This document shows, one piece after another, positions 55,621-64,000 of a stretch of DNA of 64,000 nt. Position 1 is the stretch's first letter, and the number at the start of each line of letters is the position of its first letter. Made by a program: the position numbers and the translations under genes. This DNA comes from Adiantum capillus-veneris (taxonomy: Eukaryota > Streptophyta > Polypodiopsida > Polypodiales > Pteridaceae): contig CM043956.1 of NCBI GenBank assembly GCA_014529385.2, forward strand, positions 85,363,721 through 85,427,720, read 5' to 3'. The notes beneath the pieces were generated by a model, which saw nothing but the letters and a program-made list of their open reading frames with translations, made no database searches and was not told where the DNA came from.

Positions 55621-57580
55621 GCATGTTTAAGTACGCCAAAAATTGTACAACCACTCCTTGAGTACAAAAGCAAAGGCAAGGAAAGCAAAATATTTTAGTG
55701 TGAGAGCAAGGGAGATGAGAGAGATGAGATGAGCAATGAGGAGAGGGGTCAGGACCCCTTGCAAGAAACAAAGGAGAGCTGTGTAGCTGGATGTGGCCTT
55801 GGCTTGTTGTGAGATTGAAAGTGCAACATGGGTAGAGAATCTTCGTGCCCTTTATTTTTGCATATGGTAAAATGAATCCATGGCATGGTGTATACTTAAT
55901 TGCACAAGATAAAAAATCTCACGGTGTATAGAAATGTGATGGTGCGAGTGTAATTTATATTGAGCAAATTGCACATGGGTGAAATCACATAAAAAGCTTT
56001 AATTGAAATGAAAAATCATACATACAACTACAAGCAAGAAAGAGATCCCCCAAATATTTCTTGTGGGAAACATTGATGCTTTTTACTGATGGGGCCATAT
56101 TGCTAGGATTTATGTGTGTGTGTGTGTGTAGGAAGGTGGAGCCATCCTTCTACCAATCATTGTGAACACCTTCATGTGTATATATGCTTGTGGGGTGAGC
56201 CATTTCTACATAGTACACCTCCACTTTGCGCATGCACGAGGGAGACACAAAATAGAGTAGGCTTTAGTGCTAAAAAAACACAAGGAACTTTGGACATGTT
56301 CCTATATAGCTAATTGGATTGGATAGTCCAAACTTCCTAGATACAAATAGGAGTTTTAACATTTGATCTAGCAATTGAGCCAATAGTTGTCTTATTCATC
56401 TAGTAAGTTTATGAATCCTATATAAGAGCTTTCTCTTGGACGTCCTCATCTAGTAGTTTCTCTAACTCTTGTCTAGCAAGGTTGTGTTTTTCTGGTAATC
56501 TTCTACTTACTATACAATAACATCTTTCAATAATCCATAAACTCCTATACAGTAGCTTGATCTTGGGCGCTCTCATCTAGTAGTTTCTCAACTCCTAGGT
56601 AGCAAGGGTGTGCTACCCTGGTAAACTTTGACTTATAATAGAGCATATAATATCTTATGGAAACAAGTCTATACTTCCTTTTTGAGCCAAAATTAAATTA
56701 GTCTAGTTAACAAATTAATTATTAAACGTATTTTGATAATTAATCAACTCATCTTATTCAGTTTATACATCAATTTGATATAGTAAAACATAAAGTTGTA
56801 CATAAATTATTATACATAAATCTATGAACTAAAGACAAAGATGTTATAGTTCGCACATGCATCAAATACATAAACTTGATTGCAACCAACCAAGTCTTGT
56901 TTTCTTGAAAGGAGCCTTATGCATGCATACAATCAATCTTTTGACCTGTATACCATCTATACATTTAGTTTCATGTAAGTGGCTTTTTATTATGTTCAAG
57001 GTCCATATCTAAGAATGCATTTGAACTAAAGGGACATCTATAGTATAAATAAAGAAGCTTAAAATTTTAAAGGAGGGAGAGGACCTCCACGTGTCACTCC
57101 TTGATTCATTTCAAAAAACACCTTGTAAAAAATCTAATCTAAAATGCAAAAGTGAAGGGTAATATTGTAAGAAATGATAGCCTTTGCAAAATGTAGGAAC
57201 TTACAAGCCTTTTAAATGTAAAGTCAAAAGACTTTCTATTTTACATAAAATAAATGTTCAAGTTTAATTGCACATAACACAAAACGATAACTTTAGTGGA
57301 GGTTTTGTTACTTAATGTGAATTTATTTTTTGAAGATATAACAAAAAAAAATTAGTGATTTTTCTATAAAAATTTAATTTTTGAAAATATATTTGGCTTT
57401 ATCTTTTCAAGAGGCCTTTTCCAAGACCAATATTGATATGTTTTAGAAAATTTTGGAAGTATGTATTTCTTTAAAGAGCTTGAGAAAAAGAAAAAATCTC
57501 GCATAACATCGACTTGGGGTTGTTTAGCTTTGACGACATGCATGACATGCAAATGCAAAGGTCGTTATCCACATTATTGA
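55621..57580. other. No recognisable gene; short (TG)n and a tandem duplication
   Basis: AT-rich. A TG run lies at about 56,113-56,130. At about 56,405-56,650 a ~127-base unit is duplicated in tandem, anchored by CTCATCTAGTAGTTTCTC at 56,445 and 56,572. No coding similarity is seen. Confidence 0.55.
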
Positions 57581-57581
57581 C

Positions 57582-57992
57582 CATGAGAGAGAGAGAGAGA
57601 GAGAGATCCCATCACATTGCCTGTGCATGCGTACACATGCACATGCATGAGAGGGAGCGAGAGAAAGAAAGATTTTATCGTTGAGCTCACGCACCCTTCA
57701 AAGTTTTTCCCCCTCATGCATGCATGAGGGGAGAGACAGAAAGAAATATTTTATCGTTAAGCTCATGCACCCTTCAAAGTTTCAAGATATTATTTGTTGC
57801 CAAGATAGCTAAAGTTTTTCACCCGTGCAAAATGGATTAAATGCCTAACAAAGACCAACCCTCACATTAACACCCCAAATGGGTAGAGAGATGCCCATTT
57901 GATGGACCTTTTACTAATTCTTGGATATTTTGCATGCTTAAAAATCTACAAATTCCTTAAATTTTGGCAGGCAAGCGTGTTAATAAAAAATC

Positions 57993-58032
<40 letters not shown>

Positions 58033-58189
58033 CAATTTTTTAGTGTCGTATTTAATTTCTTGAAATGCAGAGTCCAACAAATGATGCGAGAGGAGAGAGG
58101 AAGAGAGAACAAAATGTTTGGGTATATGAAAAATCTAAAGAGACTTTAAAAGTTACAAGTCTTCAATAAAAGTGGTTATCTATGGGGAG

Positions 58190-58226
<37 letters not shown>
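57582..58226. repeat. Cluster of GA microsatellites with a 76-bp tandem duplication
   Basis: GA runs lie near 57,583-57,606, 58,000-58,030 and 58,195-58,226. GAAAGA..TTTTATCGTT.AGCTCA.GCACCCTTCAAAGTTT occurs twice, 76 bases apart (anchors 57,673 and 57,749). A perfect 22-bp palindrome (11-bp arms, CCCCTCATGCA and its complement) lies between them at 57,710-57,731. Confidence 0.75.
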
Positions 58227-58229
<3 letters not shown>

Positions 58230-59665
58230 TCGTCCTTAAACATTAGATTGACCTATGGGACCAAGTACTAAAGGTAGAATGATTGAGGACCATGGATATA
58301 ATGGTGGTAACTAACAAATTAAATCCATGAAGTTTTTGGGAGGCAAGAGATGTAGGCCATGCTCTAGGATAAAATGCAAGACAAGAAATTTCATGGGATC
58401 AAAAGCTGAGCACTCTAGTAGGGTATGATATCTATACTCTCAAATTTTCAAGGGACATAATGTGTATACGAGAAGAGGCTCTCCTACACTGCCTCAATCT
58501 CTGGTCTCACATTTAAGATAGCAAGAGCTAAGCCAAATGGATGGTATGATCTAGACTGTGCATAAGGGAATAGACTCAAGCATGTAAATGGTTGAATACA
58601 ATCTGCTCTCTCAACAAGGAACATGCTTTTATAATTTGGGGAGAGATGGAGATACAGATCACTGACATGCATGATTTCAGGTCACAACTTTAATTTTTCA
58701 CTACATCCTTCAATTTAACATAATGGCCAAAACTCTTGCAAAAATAAATAATTGAGTGACTTTATTTTGCTTTTATTTCTATTAGATTTTAAGGTGCAAA
58801 TGATGTGAAAGTGTACATGAACAAATAGTGTGCACCTTATTGTACTAAGCTACTTATGCATTATTTTATTAGGTGATGATGTAAAACATTGCTATGCTTG
58901 TGCACAAAACATAGATAGAGATGCAAGCAAGGTATCTAGAGAGAAACATAGATGGAAGGGTCAATCACATTTTTAATATTAAAAGAAATCCAACTCATCT
59001 CTTTGTAATTGGAAGATTTCCTGGTACATTGGAACGTATGAGCCCTAATCTTTTCATAACTCTACTCTTAGATATGAAAAGTTTTATAACTACACAATGT
59101 AGCATTTATGGGCCTTCATCTTTAAATGCTTGCTAGCTTACCCAGTTTGTACTTCTGAACATGGTAGAATTTTTTCAACCCTAAGTAGTTATGATGTGCA
59201 CTACTACCATGTCTTGCTCATAAGAAAGATACAAGGATAAAAGCAAGTAAGAGGGTGGAGCAGAGACATTGAATCCAATTGTGTTCCTATAACTGAAACC
59301 AATTCTAGAACCCACTCCATTTAAAACAAGTGAAAGGGTCACGACAACTTTCAAAAGAAAAAAGAAAGTGATAAAATTGAATTAAACTCGTATCAGTGTT
59401 TGGGAAAGGATAGTCTCAACTTAGTCTTTAGCTGATTGAAAATCGCGAGTAGCTAGCTGCAAACCATGATAAACGGAAGAAAAACCGATCAAAATTTATG
59501 CTAGCATTTTCGGTTTTCTTCTTTGTGAGGAGGAAACTTGACCAGCAGTCGCTTAATAAAAGAGACTTTCTCGAATGTTAACACAGATTGGAATCAAGCT
59601 ATAGAATGCAAGAAATGTAAAGCCATGTGAAGTTGTGAAATGAAAGGTGAAATAAAAAGAACTAA
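58227..59665. other. No recognisable gene
   Basis: Only short frames (for example 71 codons at 58,921-59,136) with no family match on either strand. Confidence 0.55.
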
Positions 59666-59689
59666 TTAATATATGTGTGTGTGTGTAGA

Positions 59690-59960
59690 ATTTATTAGAC
59701 TTATGCAAGGTGAAGCTTCACTTTACTATTCTAAAACAATAGAATGCAAAAAAAGAACATATATGTGTGTGTGTGTGTGTAAAATTTATTAAAATTATGC
59801 AAGGTAAAGCTTCACTTTAGCATTTTAAAAAGACAGAATGCAAGAAAAGTAAAGACATGTTAGATGTGGAATGAAAGATAAGTTTCCATCATCCACCAGT
59901 GAAAACAATGAAAGTCTCCCTAACCAAACACAACACTAAGGGTTTCTTTTAGAAATCCAA
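59690..59960. repeat. ~255-bp direct repeat, left copy
   Basis: It includes ATGCAAGGTGAAGCTTCACT twice with TG runs between, then CATCATCCACCAGTGAAAAC and AATGAAAGTCTCCCTAACC up to TTTTAGAAATCCAAAA. The matching copy is 62,194-62,450. The pair brackets the PPR-fragment region. Confidence 0.8.
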
Positions 59961-60049
59961 AACGTTTATTATCATTAGCTTGTCATGTGGCACTAATGCA
60001 CAAGATTTATTCAATGGTCTAGGCTGAGGACTGAGTAACACACAAAAAT

Positions 60050-60342
60050 TGAATGCAGAGTGGTGAAGGGATCCATCCTCAGCACTATCTCACACGGGCA
60101 TGGCAGGAGGGGATCAATGGACCATGCCTAATTCTCGAAGCACCGGCATCGTGGATCGTCGATCTTGCGGTGCACCTCGACTTTACCAATTTGCCCAAGT
60201 TTACTAAATTGATCGAGTCTCTCTCTAGATGCAATTAGCAAAGCAGCACCAAGATAGAAGCAATATCCGGTACATGAATTGTGTGAGAGAGAGACTCTGT
60301 GCTGGTAACTGGCCCCATGTCCACTAAAATTTGAGGCAAACT

Positions 60343-60381
<39 letters not shown>

Positions 60382-60890
60382 TTTTTGCGCTACATGAACT
60401 GTGTGAGAGAGAGACTCTTTGCAAATGGTGAATTTGATACATTGTCTATGTAAAATACTAAAAACCTGAAACTGAATTGATCTAAAGTGAAATGGGATGA
60501 AATGAAATGCTGAGATGCTGGAATCAAGATCCTATCCTATGATATCCAACATCAGTCTTTGGCGAAGCTCATCAATGTCCTCCTCAGTGAGTACTCTCAC
60601 TAGGCGTCTCCCATGTTGTGCTAGAACAATAGGGACCCTTTGATGTAGGTTCCACCGATGTCTCGATGACCCTCACAGTCATTGGCGTTTGGATCTCCCA
60701 AGATCAATAGCCCTGTCAGTCAATATACCTCTGGTACAGGTGGACTATGAAGTCTGCTACGATGCTTGCTCATCCGAATGCCACGAATGTAGTCTAAAGA
60801 AATTGGTGATCTCCCTCTATGAGTGTCTCCTACTGTTGGGTCTCCTTGAGAGGCCTCCCTACATCTAGAGGGCGGATGTCGAGCAAGGGT
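60050..60890 (+). repeat. Duplicated segment, first copy (~1.17 kb offset)
   Basis: From GATGCAATTAGCAAAGCAGC at 60,228, through a GA microsatellite (60,343-60,376), to GAGTGTCTCCTA..CTCCTTGAGAGGC near 60,865. It matches 61,392-62,040 in order (offset 1,164-1,174 bases). It contains the end of a PPR-type sentence (DGLSPDAI-like) and no intact ORF. Confidence 0.75.
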
Positions 60891-60894
60891 TTCT

Positions 60895-61100
60895 CTCTAG
60901 ATGCAACTAGCAAAGCAGCACCAAGAAAGAAGCAATATCTGGTACACAAGAAAACATGGAGTGGAAGAGTGCACTCCCTTGGTCGACATGTATGCAAAAT
61001 GCGATGCACTTCATATAGCACAAAAAGTGCTCGAGGAGCTTCCTTTAGGATGTCGTCTCTTGGAATGAACTCATTGTGCGATACCCCAACTTGGTCAAGA
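60895..61100 (+). pseudogene. PPR (pentatricopeptide repeat) gene fragment 1
   Basis: The plus strand contains, in one frame, LVDMYAKCDALHIAQKVLEE followed by LPLG, then a frameshift where RDVVSWNELI would be expected. This is a canonical PLS-class PPR repeat pair; such proteins bind organellar RNA for editing or processing (family knowledge). The preceding GFSLDAT part matches the DGLSPDAI sentence of the same family. Only about one repeat survives, so it is a pseudogene. Confidence 0.7.
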
Positions 61101-61189
61101 AATTCTGGGTTGTTTTCCATATTCAAGAGTAACTCTCTCTAGAGATGCAATCAACAGGGTAGTGTCAAGAAAGCGTAGTATCTTCTCCA

Positions 61190-61420
61190 CAAGAAAACAT
61201 TGAGGGGAAGAGTGCATTGCCTTGGTCGACATGTACGCCAAACGGGCTGCACCTCATAAAGCACAAAAAGTGCTTGAGGAGCTTCTTGTCCGGGATGTCG
61301 TCTCTTGGATTGCACTGATTGTGGGATACGCCAAACATGGCCAAAAATTATTGGCTCTTTTGGGTGGATGTCGAGCGATGGTCTCTCTCCAGATGCAATT
61401 AGCAAAGCAGCACTAAGAGA
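61190..61420 (+). pseudogene. PPR (pentatricopeptide repeat) gene fragment 2
   Basis: A 64-codon frame from 61,222 reads VDMYAKRAAPHKAQKVLEEL, LVRDVVSWIALIVGYAKHGQ. It is a clear PLS-class PPR repeat with the S/L linker RDVVSW. One frame over at 61,365-61,400 the next repeat starts (GWMSSDGLSPDAI) but then runs into KAALREKQYRVHELC, not a normal repeat. It is a sister of fragment 1 (60,895-61,100), with the same flanks. No start, no DYW domain, no full array. Confidence 0.8.
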
Positions 61421-61512
61421 GAAGCAATATCGAGTACATGAACTGTGTGAGAGAGAGACTCTGTGCTGGCAAACTAGCCCCATGTCCACTAAAATTTGAG
61501 GCCACCTGGGGG

Positions 61513-61555
<43 letters not shown>

Positions 61556-62040
61556 TTTTTGCACTACATGAACTATGTGAGAGAGAGACTCTTTGCAAAT
61601 GGTGAATTTGATACATTGTCTGTGTAAAAGAATTAAAACCTGAAACTGAACTGATCTAAAGTGAAATGGCATGAAATGAAATGCTGAGATGCTAGAATCA
61701 AGATACTATCCTATGATATCCAACATCGGTCTTTGGCGAAGCTCATCAATGTCCTCCTCAGTGAGTACTCTAACTAGGCGTCTCCCATGTTGTGCTAGAA
61801 CAGTAGGGACCCTTTGATATAGCTTCTACCAATGTCTCGATGACCCTCGTAGTCATGGCTGTCTCGATCTCCCAAGATCAATGGCCCTGTCAGTTAGTAT
61901 ACCTCTGGTACATGCATGTGGACTATGAAGTCTGTTGTGACGCCTACTCATCCGAATGCCATGTATGTAGCCTAAAGAAATCAGTGATCTCCCTCTGTGA
62001 GTGTCTCCTATTGGCTGGTCTCCTTGAGAGGCTCTCGCTA
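61392..62040 (+). repeat. Duplicated segment, second copy
   Basis: Counterpart of 60,228-60,865. It includes a GA microsatellite at 61,514-61,552 flanked by two copies of TGTGTGAGAGAGAGACTCT. The 104-codon frame at 61,840-62,154 has no recognised family. Confidence 0.75.
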
Positions 62041-62193
62041 CATCAGTGCAGCTCCAGTAAAAATAGTCAAAGGCATCTCTTATTGTGGTATCTCATAACT
62101 TTGGCCAATGGTCAAAAACCCTCTCTCAATAGACAGTGGAAGAAAGGGGTTTGAGGTAAGAGAAATCATCTTCGGCGGCGCCGTTTTACTAGT

Positions 62194-62450
62194 TAGAATT
62201 ATGCAAGGTGAAGCTTCACTTCACATTCTAAAACAATAGAATGCAAAAAAAAACATATGTGTGTGTGTGTAAAATTTATTATAATTATGCAAGGTGAAGC
62301 TTCACTTTAGCATTCTAAAACAATAGAATGTAAGAAAAGTAAAAACATGTCTGATTTGAAATGAAAGGTAAGTCTCCATCATCCATTGAAAACAATGAAA
62401 GTCTCCCTAACCCAACACAACACTAAGGTTTTCTTTTAGAAATCCAAAAA
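62194..62450. repeat. ~255-bp direct repeat, right copy
   Basis: Matches 59,690-59,960 in the same orientation, including both AAGGTGAAGCTTCACTT palindromes and the AATGAAAGTCTCCCTAACC block. Confidence 0.8.
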
Positions 62451-62567
62451 AAAGTTTTATTACATTACATGGACTTCTCGTAGCTTTCATCTCTTCACAC
62501 CATGCTAACTTCTAATCTCTATAATCAAGCTTGGTAGCATTGCTAGATCAAGGTAGACCAAAAGGAG

Positions 62568-62570
<3 letters not shown>

Positions 62571-62617
<47 letters not shown>

Positions 62618-62668
62618 ACTTACACACACACGCACATGCACGTGCACACGCACACACACGTGCACACG
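62571..62668. repeat. (CT)n followed by CA/CG-rich alternating purine-pyrimidine run
   Basis: About 43 bases of CT, then about 50 bases of ACAC with GTGCACACGC parts. The second half alternates purine and pyrimidine almost perfectly. Confidence 0.9.
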
Positions 62669-64000
62669 CACACACATCCCAATAGAATTAGAGCACTCAA
62701 AAGTTTGTTGAACGAGGGCTAGCACCTCATGAAAAATCATTTCTATGAGAAGCTTCCAATCTTGGTATCCGAGAATGCTTTGCAACATCTATGAAGAGGT
62801 CGTGTCATGCATCACTTTTATAAATGCGATAGACTATACGTGTAGGAAGAGAGTATTGACAGTGTTCCACTTGGAAGAGAAGATAGCCCTATGATAATAG
62901 AGGCATTGTTTCCTTGGCCGCAACAACGCGCGGGTCACATACTAGTGTCAATAGTTATCTTGGTTTGCAATTGAAAAATAATAATGTTGCATACTTACCA
63001 TCAATCATGCATGCTTTCTTTTAGACTCTTTTAAGTTCTTAAAACTATTTATATTTTTTGGCAAAAGATATAGCCTTGTTTTAACATATTAAAACCTACC
63101 TCGGATTGAAAAATACCCCGTATGCACATACCTTTTATAAAACACTAAAATACATTATAAACTCATAGATATTGCAATGATTTTGTTTGTGTAATATATA
63201 TTCTACATACAAATAAAGAGGATGTTTAGCACCAAATTCTAGCCACTAACTAGACCACCACCTATGAGATAAATTTTTTTTGCAAAAGAATCAACTTATT
63301 AAAAGGCAAATAAAATGAAGGAATCAAAATTAACCAAGTAAGTCCCAACTTGTTTATTGAGCAACATGCCATCCCATGATTGATACCATGTGTTTTTGTA
63401 ATGAAATTTTGACACAAAATCAAGAAAATATCAATCCACATTAAATGCTAAGAATATTAAAATATTTTTTCCACAAGATGTAAGTTATTATTAGTATATC
63501 AAATTGAGACATCTAAATCTAATTTATGCCATCGAAAAGGAATAAGGACTCAAGATAACTTGCGATGAAAGTAAAATGAAAAGTGCATTGTGGTACCTCA
63601 ATTTTTGCATGAATCTTGTTCTATTGGGGATTGTGGTAGAAAATGCTTGAATTAAACAAAAGAATCTCATGAATCAAGGCTCTTAACTCATAGTTGTTGA
63701 CACTATGTTAGTACAAGTTGTAGATTATTGCATTACCTATTGTCAAGAGCTTCTCATGTGCATTCATGATTCCTAGATGTTGTTCTATGATTGAATGCCA
63801 TGTCTCTTTGGCCATTATATGATTTCTTTTGCCCAATTTGGATTAATGATACTTATAACTAAGGATTTAAGTTGACAATTAGCGAGCACTTTAAAGCCCC
63901 CACAACCATGGATTTTTGTAGAATTGCTACAAGTGAGGCATAATAAATTTTGAAGTGTTTGATCCATTATGTTGGTTATGGATTCAATCTTCAACCTATG
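62669..64000. other. No recognisable gene; possible retroposon tail at 63,265
   Basis: AT-rich. AAATTTTTTTTGCAAAAGAA near 63,271-63,290 resembles the poly(T)-GCAAAA left edges of the LINE insertions at 49.9-52.8 kb, but the sequence beyond differs and no duplication was found. No coding similarity. Confidence 0.45.

Noticed and set aside
61222-61499. Intact PPR gene
   Set aside because: Only one to two repeats, frameshifts on both sides, no start and no C-terminal domain.

Overview
This window looks like intergenic DNA from a large, repeat-rich land-plant nuclear genome. The evidence is nested Ty3/gypsy retrotransposons, a LINE cluster, a CACTA transposase remnant, PPR fragments and many long GA/CT microsatellites. 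I see no intact host gene, no rRNA or tRNA gene and no bacterial feature. The PPR blocks read like VDMYAK..ALHKAQKVLEEL, a style I associate with ferns and other seed-free plants, so a fern-like host is my best guess (inference only).

Layout. 0-1.7 kb: 3' end of an LTR retrotransposon that carries a piece of a host DEAD-box RNA helicase, followed by its polypurine tract and a ~960 bp LTR. 4.3-6.2 kb: a broken ORF of unknown family with an RGG-like tail, a second unknown fragment, and a Ty3 integrase scrap. 7.7-11.2 kb: a degenerate non-autonomous LTR element. 11.2-12.2 kb: a 68-bp tandem repeat and then a palindromic ~190-bp satellite.

12,228-22,307 is the best preserved element. It is a 10-kb minus-strand Ty3/gypsy element with ~2-kb LTRs, PBS, PPT, gag, protease, RT, a degenerate RNase H, a second (archaeal-like) RNase H and integrase. 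One reading frame of about 1,770 codons is interrupted by only three stop codons. The element split the palindromic satellite, which resumes at 22,308-23,035.

24.6-34.1 kb holds a heavily mutated plus-strand Ty3/gypsy pol, extra 3' coding remnants and a 2-kb LTR. 35.4-43.1 kb holds an internal-LTR-internal-LTR array. Its right-hand unit has lost RT, RNase H and integrase by an internal deletion, and its inner LTR has lost the promoter. 43-46 kb has further retroelement remnants. 46.3-47.4 kb is a minus-strand CACTA (DUF4218 region) remnant. 48.0-48.9 kb is a ~150-bp tandem repeat rich in CCCTAA. 49.9-55.6 kb holds three minus-strand LINE-type insertions, one with a clear 15-bp target-site duplication. 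59.7-62.4 kb holds duplicated PPR fragments between ~255-bp direct repeats. The remaining stretches show only simple repeats or nothing I can name.

Most short ORFs here are fragments or chance frames. Functional statements below describe the family, not present activity.
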